Shown here in pieces: positions 8,586 to 17,074 of a stretch of 64,000 nt of DNA. Below the pieces are notes generated by a model, which saw only the letters and a list, made by a program, of their open reading frames with translations, was not told the origin of the DNA and searched no databases. The stretch covers positions 4,298,108-4,362,107 of the forward strand of contig NZ_CP190246.1 in NCBI RefSeq assembly GCF_039652435.2, written 5' to 3'. Each line of letters starts with the position of its first letter. The first letter of the stretch is position 1. Origin of the DNA: Niabella insulamsoli (GTDB lineage Bacteria; Bacteroidota; Bacteroidia; Chitinophagales; Chitinophagaceae). The position numbers were made by a program, and so were the translations under genes.

Positions 8586-9059
8586 TTATTCCTTTTCCAG
8601 AATACCTTTCAAGTCTGCCGGCGCATAATTAATTGATTTAAGCGTTTTTCCATCTTCTTTTCTAAACACCAGGAATAAGCCGTCGGCTTCCTTGTAATAG
8701 CTTTCTGTACCGTCTTTTTCAAGAAAATATTTCATGGTAGCTTCTGCCTCTTCTTTTGTTTTACAAGCTTTGCTCATATTAGAACGTTGCACTTCATCAA
8801 AGAGTTCAGAAAATTTATCTTTTAGTCCAAATTCCAACACTGCACCCGCCAGCACGTATTGGATATCACAAAGCGCGTCGGCGACTTCCACTATATTATT
8901 GTCGGCAACAGCCTGCTCTAATTCCTTTAATTCTTCTGCAATAAGCGAGATGCGCAATTTGCAACGCGCTTCAGATGGGATCGCCGGAGCGTCCAGCACG
9001 GGATGTTGAAAGGTTTTGTGGAAGGCCGCTACGGCGGTCAGACTTTTCGGATCGTTCAT
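8586..9059 (-). CDS. MazG-like nucleoside triphosphate pyrophosphohydrolase
   Basis: 157 residues, all-alpha. The core EELKELEQAVADNNIVEVADALCDIQ has the EExxE and ExxDxxxD metal-binding pattern of the MazG/phosphoribosyl-ATP pyrophosphohydrolase superfamily. The C-terminal part (LFLVFRKEDGKTLKSINYAPADL) matches the small Bacteroidota members of this group. It should hydrolyse a noncanonical (d)NTP to the monophosphate in the cytoplasm; the real substrate is unknown. Monocistronic and divergent from the deoxyhypusine-synthase-family gene. Confidence 0.85.
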   Translation of the reverse strand: MNDPKSLTAVAAFHKTFQHPVLDAPAIPSEARCKLRISLIAEELKELEQAVADNNIVEVADALCDIQYVLAGAVLEFGLKDKFSELFDEVQRSNMSKACKTKEEAEATMKYFLEKDGTESYYKEADGLFLVFRKEDGKTLKSINYAPADLKGILEKE

Positions 9060-9246
9060 TTGTTTGCTCAGTTTTATTTTTAATGTCTGTCTAAATTTTT
9101 CTAACTAAATTCCCGGGTCGGCAAAAATTTGCCCTGTTTCGCTCAAAATTACCCTATAAAAAATTCAACCGGACAAATTAAGCAGGCGCTTAAAAATACG
9201 TACAATCTCACTCCTTTTTATTTGTTAATTTTTTATGCTTTTTTGG

Positions 9247-9330
9247 GTTGAGTGGAACTTCTCCGGTATCAAATTTTAATGCCCCTATGCGATAAAAATG
9301 AAAATTTTATACTGTAGGTTTCATCCTCGT
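9247..9330 (+). repeat. Palindromic intergenic repeat, copy 2
   Basis: The right arm AATGAAAATTTTAT (9297-9310) is identical to copy 1; the left arm (9268-9281) has diverged at two positions within its AT core plus its end. The left flank GTTGAGTGGAACTT matches copies 1 and 3, the centre again ends GATAAA, and TTTCATCC follows on the right. Confidence 0.65.
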
Positions 9331-9370
9331 TTTTCACACGCGATCGCATGGCAACGTTGAGGCAAACCTT

Positions 9371-9378
9371 TACTTTTG
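9371..9378 (+). promoter_or_regulatory. -7 promoter box of the deoxyhypusine-synthase-family gene
   Basis: TACTTTTG is a perfect TAnnTTTG match. Transcription would start near 9384, about 48 bases ahead of the ATG at 9432. This argues against translation starting at 9348. A well-spaced upstream TTG was not found. Confidence 0.5.
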
Positions 9379-9431
9379 CAATCCGCATTGTCTCGCCCTT
9401 TTGCGATCCGAAGGCGGTAAAAATTTTTATT

Positions 9432-10406
9432 ATGAACAAAGGACCTGTTTCTAATTTTATTCAACATCATTACCGCCATTTCAATGCGGCAGCCTTAATG
9501 GACGCGGCAAAAGGTTATGAAACCCATTTGCTGGAAGGGGGCAAGATGATGGTGACACTTGCCGGCGCCATGAGCACCGCAGAATTGGGAATTTCGCTGG
9601 CGGAAATGATCCGTCAGGATAAAGTGCATATCATCAGCTGCACGGGCGCCAACCTTGAAGAAGATGTGATGAACCTCGTTGCACACTCTCATTATAAAAG
9701 GGTTCCTAATTATCGCGATTTGACGCCCCAGGAAGAATGGGATTTGTTGGAGCATCATTATAACCGGGTGACCGATACCTGTATTCCTGAAGAAGAGGCG
9801 TTTCGCCGGTTACAGCAACACCTGGTAAAACAATGGAAAGATGCCGAAGCGAAAGGCGAGCGTTATTTCCCGCATGAGTTTTTGTATAAAACCGTTTTAA
9901 GCGGAGAGTTGCAGCAATATTATGAAATTGATCCTAAAGACAGCTGGATCGTTGCGGCAGCAGAAAAAAACCTGCCCATTGTTTGTCCGGGCTGGGAAGA
10001 CAGTACGACAGGAAATATTTTTGCCAGCTATGTAATAAAAGGAGAGTTGCAGGCCTCGACCGTGAAAAGCGGCATCGAATATATGGTGTGGCTTACCGAA
10101 TGGTACCGCAATAATTCATCAGGCAAAGGGGTTGGATTTTTTCAAATCGGCGGCGGTATCGCGGGGGATTTTCCTATCTGTGTGGTACCGATGATGTACC
10201 AGGATCTGGAGTGGCATGATGTTCCTTTCTGGAGTTATTTCTGCCAGATCAGCGACAGCACCACTTCTTATGGTTCTTATAGCGGCGCTGTTCCCAACGA
10301 AAAAATAACCTGGGGCAAGTTAGACATTCATACGCCTAAGTTTATCGTGGAAAGCGATGCGACGATTGTCGCCCCGCTAATGTTCGCCTGGATTTTAGGA
10401 TGGTAA
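9432..10406 (+). CDS. Deoxyhypusine-synthase-family enzyme (possible homospermidine synthase)
   Basis: 324 residues from ATG 9432. The family joins the aminobutyl group of spermidine to an acceptor, using NAD. Visible marks: the SCTGANLEED nucleotide-binding segment, GWEDSTTGN, the GGGIAGDFPI turn, and the YSGAVPNEKITWGKLD segment with the WGK lysine, equivalent to the catalytic Lys of deoxyhypusine synthase. Bacteria lack eIF5A, so the acceptor is probably a polyamine, making homospermidine; this is inference from described bacterial relatives. The longer frame from 9348 adds a non-conserved N-terminus that spans the promoter box. A strong hairpin follows the stop. Confidence 0.85.
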   Translation: MNKGPVSNFIQHHYRHFNAAALMDAAKGYETHLLEGGKMMVTLAGAMSTAELGISLAEMIRQDKVHIISCTGANLEEDVMNLVAHSHYKRVPNYRDLTPQEEWDLLEHHYNRVTDTCIPEEEAFRRLQQHLVKQWKDAEAKGERYFPHEFLYKTVLSGELQQYYEIDPKDSWIVAAAEKNLPIVCPGWEDSTTGNIFASYVIKGELQASTVKSGIEYMVWLTEWYRNNSSGKGVGFFQIGGGIAGDFPICVVPMMYQDLEWHDVPFWSYFCQISDSTTSYGSYSGAVPNEKITWGKLDIHTPKFIVESDATIVAPLMFAWILGW

Positions 10407-10419
10407 TATTTTATAGCAC

Positions 10420-10457
10420 AAACAGGCGCGATAAAATTTTTTAAACCGCGCCTGTTT
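10420..10457 (+). terminator. Hairpin downstream of the deoxyhypusine-synthase-family gene
   Basis: Arms AAACAGGCGCG and CGCGCCTGTTT are perfectly complementary, 11 bp and GC-rich in the middle. No long T-run follows, so termination may rely on the hairpin alone or on the opposite strand. Confidence 0.6.
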
Positions 10458-10468
10458 ATGCTTGATTT

Positions 10469-10630
10469 CTTATTAGCCGCCCTCCTGAATGGAACTCGGC
10501 ATAGGTAAAGTTCATTCTAAAATCCGAGTCCAGGGCCAGCTCACAAGATCGATGGTGAGACTCGGCTGAGAAGAAAATGACCGTAAAAATTATCGGGTAA
10601 TATATAAATGCCGAAACGATAATACTTTTC
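10469..10630 (+). repeat. Tandem structured repeat, unit A
   Basis: About 162 bp, starting CTTATTAGCCGC and ending with TACTTTTC. The core 10524-10565 folds as CCGAG...CTCAC-loop-GTGAG-A-CTCGG, two stacked 5-bp helices with an internal 11-base bulge. Shared with unit B: the TCCTGAA block, the whole hairpin except two bases, GAAGAAAA.GACCG, and TAATAT followed by CCGAAAC. Confidence 0.7.
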
Positions 10631-10793
10631 CTTATCAGCCGCGTCTCCTGAAAGGGTCCCTGCGTAGGTTAAAGTCGATGCAGAATACCGAGTCCACGGC
10701 CAGCTCACAAGATCAATGGTGAGACTCGGCTAAGAAGAAAACGACCGAAAAAATTATTGAGTAATATAAACACCGAAACTATCATATTTTTTA
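10631..10793 (+). repeat. Tandem structured repeat, unit B
   Basis: Starts CTTATCAGCCGC directly where unit A ends. Its hairpin (10688-10729) has the same stem as unit A; the only changes are in the bulge (CAC for CAG) and loop (ATCAATG for ATCGATG). It ends 45 bp ahead of the M23-like gene start. Conservation of paired over unpaired bases fits a selected RNA, though the sample is two copies. Confidence 0.7.
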
Positions 10794-10837
10794 GGCGAAT
10801 TTCCCTCTGACTGTCAAAAACAACAAAACATACATAC

Positions 10838-11767
10838 ATGAAAATGCTAACCTTCTCCGTGGCGCTGTTGCTATGCCTTTTCGCGGCTCAAGCGCAAACC
10901 AAAACAATTGAACTTAGTTCAGAAACCCGGCCCGACCGATCGGTGGACATATCTTACCGAAAAACGGATCCCGGCTATTATACCGTTGTGCTTAACTTTT
11001 CTGATTATACCAATACGAGCAAACCATTGGCGATGCACAGCATTTCAGGTGTATCCGGACGTTTGATTTCGCTAAAGCCAACCGATAAAGACAAGAGTAT
11101 TGGCTATAGCTATCGCTACACTTATATCAGAGGAAAGCTCGAACCCCGCGTTCATAAAGACTTTTGCTATGTACTTCCCTACAACAACGGTGTAAAGTGC
11201 ACCGTTGTGGAAGCCGGTTTTGCGCCGCAGCGGTATTTCGGTGCGGAAAAGCCGGCTGACTGGAAAAGCTATTTTTTTTATACGACTCAACAACAACCGG
11301 TGAACGCCATTCGCAAAGGTGTTGTCGTGGAAACTGCGGATACCTTTGACGACCCTGTAGATGTTGAATTTACGACCCGGAAAAACCGTGTTATAATAGA
11401 ACACGAAGATGGAACACTCGCGATATACAGAGGTTTCGAGAAGGGGTCTGTCGCGGTGAAAGTGGGCGACGCGGTTTTTCCGGGAACTTTGCTCGGGTCA
11501 AATATCAGGTCTTCAAAAAAGCTTTTTGGTATCAGCATTCACATTTATTATCTCGCTTCGATCGATTTTGATGGGCAGAAAAAACAAACGCTTTCCACCC
11601 AAACGAGCCTTTACCGGAGTGTCAGCCCTAAATTCACGACGGCCGGTAAGCAATGCGCTGCGCTTGAAAACATGTCGGAGCATACTGCACTGCTAAACGA
11701 AGAATTAATCACCAAAGAAATGAGCAAAAAGGAGCTCAAAAAATATAAAGCAACTGCTTCAAAATGA
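10838..11767 (+). CDS. Secreted protein with a degenerate M23-peptidase-like domain
   Basis: 309 residues, signal peptide about 1-20 (ending AQAQ). The stretch from about 165 to 260 resembles the LytM/M23 beta fold: VVVETADTFDD, VIIEHEDGTLAIYRGF, VAVKVGDAVFPGTLLGS and ISIHIYYL. The zinc-ligand motifs are not complete: there is no HxxxD segment, and the usual HLHF motif reads SIHIYY. It is therefore probably a non-catalytic relative that binds cell wall or a partner protein. The N-terminal 150 residues match no family I recognise. It is followed by a terminator and preceded by the tandem structured repeats. Confidence 0.65.
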   Translation: MKMLTFSVALLLCLFAAQAQTKTIELSSETRPDRSVDISYRKTDPGYYTVVLNFSDYTNTSKPLAMHSISGVSGRLISLKPTDKDKSIGYSYRYTYIRGKLEPRVHKDFCYVLPYNNGVKCTVVEAGFAPQRYFGAEKPADWKSYFFYTTQQQPVNAIRKGVVVETADTFDDPVDVEFTTRKNRVIIEHEDGTLAIYRGFEKGSVAVKVGDAVFPGTLLGSNIRSSKKLFGISIHIYYLASIDFDGQKKQTLSTQTSLYRSVSPKFTTAGKQCAALENMSEHTALLNEELITKEMSKKELKKYKATASK

Positions 11768-11773
11768 TACGAT

Positions 11774-11802
11774 AAAAGGGACGCAAATGCGCCCCTTTTT
11801 TA
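11774..11802 (+). terminator. Rho-independent terminator after the M23-like gene
   Basis: AAAGGGACGC-AAAT-GCGCCCCTTTTTT: a GC-rich stem with a four-base loop and a T-run, six bases after the stop codon. Confidence 0.75.
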
Positions 11803-11875
11803 TGATGCGTTTCGGTTTTTTTGATCTTTTTCCAAAGTCCGAAAAAATGACCATGCGTAAGTTAACCTTTTATTT

Positions 11876-13414
11876 TTATTGCGTCAACTTTAAATCGCGT
11901 TTCAGCATATCATTTCTGTTTGCCATTTCCCATGCTGTGTAAAAAATCATTTGCGCCCTTTTCTGCAACAAGGGGAAATTGATCTTATCAACCGTATCTG
12001 TTGGCTGGTGATAATCGGCCTTTAACATTCCATCATAAAAGAATAAAATCGGAACGCCTTTCCTTGCAAAATTGTAGTGGTCGCTGCGATAATAAATTCT
12101 GTTGGGATCGGCAGGGTCATCAAATTTATAATCCAACACCAGTTGGGTGTATTTATCATTCATGCCTTCGTTGATGACAGGCAAATCTGAACTCAACTTA
12201 TTGTGACCAATGACATAAACGTAATTTTGTGTGTCTGCGCTCATGCGCTCTGTGTCGATCCGGCCAATCATGTCAATATTAAGGTCTGCTGTTGTTTTAT
12301 CCAGCGGAAATACCGGGTTTTCCGAATAATATTCCGAACCCCAAAGCCCTTTTTCCTCGCCCGATACGGTCATAAAAACAACCGTGCGGCGGGGGCCTTT
12401 ACCTTCTTTTTTTGCTTTTGCGAATGCTTCTGCCATTTCAATAACAGCAACAGTTCCCGACCCGTCGTCGTCGGCGCCATAGTTGATGCGGCCATCAGGC
12501 TCCACACCAATATGATCATAGTGGGCCGTCACAAAAAGGTATTCTTCTTTTTTATCCGAGCCTTCTACCACGCCAATTACATTGCTAACTGTTGCGATTT
12601 TTTTCCCCGAACTGTAATTCATAGCCACATCGATGGTTCTAGAAGTGGGTTGGCCCGCGTCCTCGTCCAGTGCTTTTTTTATTTCCGCTACGCTATACCC
12701 GCTTTTCGATACCACATTATCGTTGATCAAAAAGGCGGGAAGGGCGTCCTGCTCTTCAACGCTCGCAGCTTTGGGTTTGGGCCGGTAAGCATTATTCAAC
12801 ATTTGCTGAGAAGGAAGCATGTCCACAATGAGGAAAACCGCTGCAGCGCCCTTTTTCTTAGCATTTGCAATTTTATTAGTGGCGAAAGCCGGGGACTGGC
12901 GGCGGGGTTTATCGGTCTTGAAACCTTCGGGCGCACCGTTCAACATAATCACGAGTTTACCCTTTACGTCTTCTGAAGCATAGTCATCGCGGTTTTCATC
13001 CACAATACCGTATCCCACAAAAACATATTCGGAAAAATGAAGATCCACGCTTTGCGGCATAGATAACCAGGGTGCAAAATCGGTCCAGGGTTTAAAATCC
13101 CAGTCGCCCATTTTCAACGATAGCGCCGATGCGCTGTCTTTCTCAAGATCGTAGTATTGGCGGAAACTGCCGTTGTTCCCCGGTTTCAATCCGAACGACT
13201 TGAATCGGGTTTCTATGTATTGCGCCGCCTTTTCAAGGCCTGGGGAAGGCGTGTTTCTGCCCTCCATTTCGGCCCCGGCAATGATGTTGAGGTGTTGCTG
13301 CAAATCATTCGTGGTGATGGTTTTAGCAAAAGGTTCCGGGTTGGGCATCTTTTGCGCATACATTGCCGAAGTAGCCGCAAAGAGGCTTATAAATAAAATA
13401 AAATTTCTTCTCAT
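11876..13414 (-). CDS. Secreted M28-family zinc peptidase
   Basis: 512 residues with a signal peptide (about 1-20, ending MYAQ). The M28 aminopeptidase catalytic domain carries a His-x-Asp in TAHYDHIGV, the bridging Asp in GADDDGSGT, the catalytic and ligand Glu pair in SGEEKGLWGSEYY, and the last His in RSDHYNFARKG. A protease-associated (PA) domain is probably inserted ahead of it (about residues 130-270). Such enzymes cleave N-terminal amino acids in the periplasm or on the surface. Monocistronic. Confidence 0.9.
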   Translation of the reverse strand: MRRNFILFISLFAATSAMYAQKMPNPEPFAKTITTNDLQQHLNIIAGAEMEGRNTPSPGLEKAAQYIETRFKSFGLKPGNNGSFRQYYDLEKDSASALSLKMGDWDFKPWTDFAPWLSMPQSVDLHFSEYVFVGYGIVDENRDDYASEDVKGKLVIMLNGAPEGFKTDKPRRQSPAFATNKIANAKKKGAAAVFLIVDMLPSQQMLNNAYRPKPKAASVEEQDALPAFLINDNVVSKSGYSVAEIKKALDEDAGQPTSRTIDVAMNYSSGKKIATVSNVIGVVEGSDKKEEYLFVTAHYDHIGVEPDGRINYGADDDGSGTVAVIEMAEAFAKAKKEGKGPRRTVVFMTVSGEEKGLWGSEYYSENPVFPLDKTTADLNIDMIGRIDTERMSADTQNYVYVIGHNKLSSDLPVINEGMNDKYTQLVLDYKFDDPADPNRIYYRSDHYNFARKGVPILFFYDGMLKADYHQPTDTVDKINFPLLQKRAQMIFYTAWEMANRNDMLKRDLKLTQ

Positions 13415-13581
13415 ATAAAATATCTTTTTAAGCTGTAAATGTATATAACAGTAAGGGAAAAGCCGCTACCGCTCATCAAAATTGTATAAGAGGAATTATA
13501 TGCCGTGCGATCCGGCATACGCCGAATTTTTTAGCAGGGGCTGCCCGGCGCATCAAGAACCCGGCTGCGGGACTAAATAAA

Positions 13582-14034
13582 TCAGCATGAAATTTTATCG
13601 ACGCGATTGGCGTGACGGCCGCCTTCAAAAGCGGTGTTGATGAAAACCTCAACCATTTCTTCTGCTGTGTCCTCAGCTACGAAGCGGGCGGGAATGCACA
13701 ACACATTGGCATTATTATGTTTACGTGCGAGTTCGGCAATTTCATCATCCCAGCAAAGCGCCGCCCGAATATGTTGGTGTTTATTAGCTGTAATGGCCAC
13801 CCCGTTACCACTTCCACAAAGCAAAATGCCGAAAGCGTATGCACCCGATTCGAGCGCCGACGCTAATGGATGCGCAAAATCGGGATAATCGACGGCATCG
13901 GCTGTTTTTGGCCCAAAGTCTTTAAAGGATAGGCCTTTTCCTTCGATAAATGAAATAACAAATTCTTTCATTTCAAAACCCGCATGGTCGCTCGCAATGG
14001 CGATGGGCTTTTTGAGATCAAATATTGCTTCCAT
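13582..14034 (-). CDS. rpiB: Ribose-5-phosphate isomerase B
   Basis: 150 residues from ATG 14034, close to the usual 145-150. RpiB interconverts ribose 5-phosphate and ribulose 5-phosphate in the pentose phosphate pathway. SDHAGFEMKE at the N-terminus (Asp-His for ring opening), the CGSGNGVAI segment with the catalytic Cys, and a GGRHANRVDKI tail are all present. A start at 14055 would overlap tatC by 10 bp; the internal ATG leaves 11 bp between the genes and fits the family start better. Probably co-transcribed with tatC. Confidence 0.92.
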   Translation of the reverse strand: MEAIFDLKKPIAIASDHAGFEMKEFVISFIEGKGLSFKDFGPKTADAVDYPDFAHPLASALESGAYAFGILLCGSGNGVAITANKHQHIRAALCWDDEIAELARKHNNANVLCIPARFVAEDTAEEMVEVFINTAFEGGRHANRVDKISC

Positions 14035-14045
14035 AATGATGGTTT

Positions 14046-14903
14046 TTAACTCCATTCTTCCGGCTGCGCTTCCTTACTTTTCCTTTCTCCTTTAGCAGCC
14101 AGCGCTATGCTGACTTCAAACAACAAATAGAGCGGCGCTGCCACCACGGCCAAACTGAAAGGATCCGTCGTGGGTGTTATAATAGCGGCTGCTATCAAAA
14201 TTACAACAAAAGCATGACGCCTAAACTTTCGAAGAATGGCGGCGGTTACGATTCCTGCTTTTGCCAATAATAATATTAAAAGGGGTAATTGAAAAAGAAG
14301 TCCGACGCCGACCGTAGTATAAGTCAGGTTTTCCAGGTAGTCGGAAAAAGTGGGCATTACGGTGATTTTGTCACTAAGCTTGTAATTAAAATAAAATTGC
14401 ACCATTAGCGGCATCAGTATAAAATAGCCGAAGGCAACACCGATAAAAAATAATAAGGAAACCCAAAAAATAATGCCGCTCGCCTGCCGCCCTTCTTTTT
14501 CAGATAACGCCGGCTTTACAAAACGCCAGATTTCCCAAAAGATATAAGGGAAGGCTAAGACGAAACCGCCGATAAAGGCCACCGTAAAATTGGCTATAAA
14601 CTGGCCGGTCATTGTCGTTTCGATAAACTGCGTTGTAACTTCTTTGAAACATAGAGATTCTCCCACACCAACAGATTGCCCCAGTTCGCACATCCATTTG
14701 GCAGAAACAAAATCGGTTCTGGTGGGCCCAAAAACGATATCATCAACAAAAAAATCTGTAAAAATAAAGACGATTATAGCCGAGACAACAATTGCAATAA
14801 CTGAACGTATCAGATGCCAGCGCAATACTTCGAGATGGTCGATAAATGACATTTCATCTTCGCTGCCCTGATTTCGCTTCTTAAAAAAATCCATTATAGC
14901 CAT
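14046..14903 (-). CDS. tatC: Sec-independent protein translocase TatC
   Basis: About 285 residues with six predicted membrane segments. TatC is the receptor for twin-arginine signal peptides in the inner membrane. The signature EMSFIDHLEVLRWHLIRS near the N-terminus (with the conserved Glu and Arg) and FELPL-like/FQLPLLILLLAKAG after segment 4 identify it. An insert between the first two membrane segments (VFGPTRTDFVSAKWMCELGQ) is common in Bacteroidota TatC. Start chosen at ATGGCTATAATG (14903); 14894 is equally possible. tatA is not in this window. Confidence 0.92.
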   Translation of the reverse strand: MAIMDFFKKRNQGSEDEMSFIDHLEVLRWHLIRSVIAIVVSAIIVFIFTDFFVDDIVFGPTRTDFVSAKWMCELGQSVGVGESLCFKEVTTQFIETTMTGQFIANFTVAFIGGFVLAFPYIFWEIWRFVKPALSEKEGRQASGIIFWVSLLFFIGVAFGYFILMPLMVQFYFNYKLSDKITVMPTFSDYLENLTYTTVGVGLLFQLPLLILLLAKAGIVTAAILRKFRRHAFVVILIAAAIITPTTDPFSLAVVAAPLYLLFEVSIALAAKGERKSKEAQPEEWS

Positions 14904-15014
14904 GTACGTAAAATAAGTACGCAAAGATGCGTTTTAATTGCTGATTTTGGATTGGGAGTTGAGATTTTTTGAGATATCAAAGGGAATGGCTATGCGTCGG
15001 TAGTATAAAAACCG

Positions 15015-16265
15015 CTATTTTAACTTCCTGAGTTTCACCATTTCGATCCGCGTGTGGGTCACACCCAGCACATCAAATTCGTAGTCGCCGATAATAATGC
15101 GATCCTTTTGAGCGGGAATCGTTTCGTGGTGATTGATGATATAACCAGAAAGCGTTTCGGTATCGTGGCCTTCAAAATCCAGGGCATATTTTTTTTCGAT
15201 ATAATCGAGCTCGAGCCGGCCCGAGAAAATATATTCCCCCTCCGCGATTTGCTTTTCCACAAATTTTTCGGTGTCGTATTCGTCCCAGATTTCGCCAAAA
15301 AGCTCTTCCAGCACATCTTCCATGGTGATGATACCGGCGGTGCCGCCAAATTCATCTACTACCCAGGCAATACTTTTCGCCTCGCTGCTAAACTTGTATA
15401 TCAAATCAACCGCGTTCATGCTCTGCGGCACAGCAAGGATGCTGATCAAAATGCTACGGATATCATCGGGTTTTTTAAAAAGATCGAGTTGATGCACATA
15501 CCCCAATATGTTATCGATCGAATCTTCGTACACGATGATGCGCGTTCTTTTCGTATCAATAAATTTTTGAAGTAAATCGCTCATCGAGATTTTTACATCG
15601 ACGCCGATCACCTCCTTTCGCGGCACCATCGATTGCCTGATCTTGATATTGGGCAGTTCCTGGGCGTTTTCGAGTAGTTGTGTACTTGTATCTGCCTTCA
15701 GGTTGTCTTTAATGCCATCTGAAAACACAAACCGAAGTTCATTTTTACTCAGTGGCGATTTGTTTTTGTCGATTCTTACATTAAAAACATAACGTAAAAT
15801 CCAATTGGATAGCAGGAAAAGGCCGTTGACAAAAGGCGAGAACAGCCAAAAGAAAAAACTGTAGATCAGTGAAAATCCGCTCAAAAGCGAATTACTTTTG
15901 GACCTGAATAGCGCGCGTGGTAAAAATTCTGCAAAAATCAACACCACCAGCACGTTAAATAATATTTCGAAAAAGATCTGGACGCCCCGGGATGTGATGC
16001 TGGAATTATTTCTCCAAAACGGGCCGGCTACTTCAGCAGTAAGTAAAACAAAGATGGTCAGTGCGATAACATAACCGGTAATAGCTACCCCAATAAAAAC
16101 CGCGGGCGCGTCAATAAATTTTCCAAGCCGGTGGCCGGTGGCCGTGTCCTGCTTTCTTTTTAATTCGATATTCAATCTGCTGGCGCCGTAGAAAGCCATT
16201 TCCATTCCGGCGAAAAACATCATAAATAACAATGATGCCGACCATGCAATGAGAGTTGGATCCAT
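15015..16265 (-). CDS. CNNM/CorC-type membrane protein (hemolysin-like family)
   Basis: 416 residues. Order: an N-terminal CNNM membrane domain with about four hydrophobic segments (residues 1-150), two CBS domains (about 195-325, including MVPRKEVIGVD and the DEFGGTAGIITMEDVLEEL box) and a C-terminal CorC/HlyC domain (about 340-415). Such proteins are linked to magnesium or cobalt transport; in Bacteroidota the group includes GldE, implicated in gliding motility. Neighbouring genes give no support for gliding, so no symbol is assigned. Confidence 0.85.
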   Translation of the reverse strand: MDPTLIAWSASLLFMMFFAGMEMAFYGASRLNIELKRKQDTATGHRLGKFIDAPAVFIGVAITGYVIALTIFVLLTAEVAGPFWRNNSSITSRGVQIFFEILFNVLVVLIFAEFLPRALFRSKSNSLLSGFSLIYSFFFWLFSPFVNGLFLLSNWILRYVFNVRIDKNKSPLSKNELRFVFSDGIKDNLKADTSTQLLENAQELPNIKIRQSMVPRKEVIGVDVKISMSDLLQKFIDTKRTRIIVYEDSIDNILGYVHQLDLFKKPDDIRSILISILAVPQSMNAVDLIYKFSSEAKSIAWVVDEFGGTAGIITMEDVLEELFGEIWDEYDTEKFVEKQIAEGEYIFSGRLELDYIEKKYALDFEGHDTETLSGYIINHHETIPAQKDRIIIGDYEFDVLGVTHTRIEMVKLRKLK

Positions 16266-16408
16266 ATACTAAAGATACAAAGCGCGATTTGAAATTTGTA
16301 TATAAAATAAGCGTTAAAGCGAATCTTCCAGGGAGCGCCCCAGATTTTTCTACTTCGGTACTGAGCTTGCGGAAGCTCTTAACAAAAAAAGTTAGCCAGC
16401 CACCCGCC

Positions 16409-16984
16409 TTATTTTTTCAGGAAAGCGGCGATTAGTTTTTCGGCTTCTTCGCAGGCTTCCTGCAAATCGTCATTTACAACAATATGATCGAAGTGGTGGC
16501 TAAATGACATTTCATATTCGGCTTTATTGACGCGCGTTTGCAGGCTTTCTTCGGTTTCTGTGCCACGACTGGCCAACCGCCGCGCCAGCTCGCGCACAGA
16601 TGGCGGTTCAATAAAAATGGAAAGCGCGCTTTGAGGAAATTGTTGTTGAACGTGGATGGCGCCTTTCACATCGATATCCAACAGGGGAAATTTCTTTTCT
16701 TTCCACAAACGGTCGAGTTCCGATTTCAAAGTGCCGTAATATTTTCCTTCATACACCATTTCCCATTCAACAAATTCGTTATTTCGGATTTTTTCCTGAA
16801 AGTCCTTAAGCTTCAAAAAATAATAATCTTTTCCATCCACCTCGTTGGCCCTGGGCGCGCGCGTGGCCGCAGAAATAGAAAAAGCCAACTGGGGAAACCG
16901 CTCTAACAGGTACCTGGTAATGGATGTTTTTCCGGCACCGGACGGAGCCGTTATAATGATGATCTTTTTGTTTTGGGAAGCCAT
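16409..16984 (-). CDS. gmk: Guanylate kinase
   Basis: 191 residues. It phosphorylates GMP to GDP. The P-loop APSGAGKTS lies at about residues 11-19, the SATRAPRANEVDGKDYYFL GMP-binding segment follows, and LDIDVKGA carries the Walker B-like Asp. Start set at ATG 16984; the frame could open two codons earlier at a TTG. Monocistronic. Confidence 0.95.
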   Translation of the reverse strand: MASQNKKIIIITAPSGAGKTSITRYLLERFPQLAFSISAATRAPRANEVDGKDYYFLKLKDFQEKIRNNEFVEWEMVYEGKYYGTLKSELDRLWKEKKFPLLDIDVKGAIHVQQQFPQSALSIFIEPPSVRELARRLASRGTETEESLQTRVNKAEYEMSFSHHFDHIVVNDDLQEACEEAEKLIAAFLKK

Positions 16985-17074
16985 ACACAAATTACGGCAT
17001 TTGTGACGGGAGTAAAAAATTTGAACCGCTCAACATTCGCCCAACAAGGCCTAAATCGATGCGCGCCTTATTTT

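Larger units (their letters stand above)
9060..9431. other. 372-bp divergent intergenic region
   Basis: Holds the second copy of the palindromic repeat (9247-9330) and a perfect -7 box for the rightward gene (9371-9378). No gene is seen. The rightward frame is open up to a start at 9348, but that start lies upstream of the promoter box and is not used here. Confidence 0.6.
10407..10837. other. 431-bp intergenic region with a tandem structured repeat
   Basis: Contains the terminator-like hairpin (10420-10457) and two head-to-tail units (10469-10630 and 10631-10793), each able to fold a strong hairpin. No gene is evident. It lies immediately ahead of the secreted M23-like gene on the same strand, so it may form that gene's mRNA leader or encode small RNAs. 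Confidence 0.6.

Noticed and set aside
9348..9431. N-terminal extension of the deoxyhypusine-synthase-family protein
   Set aside because: It is not conserved, lies across the palindromic repeat flank and -7 box, and the ATG at 9432 matches the family start.
10524..10600. TPP riboswitch similarity (CTGAGA element) in the tandem units
   Set aside because: The remaining conserved TPP elements are absent and unit B reads CTAAGA, so the similarity is by chance.
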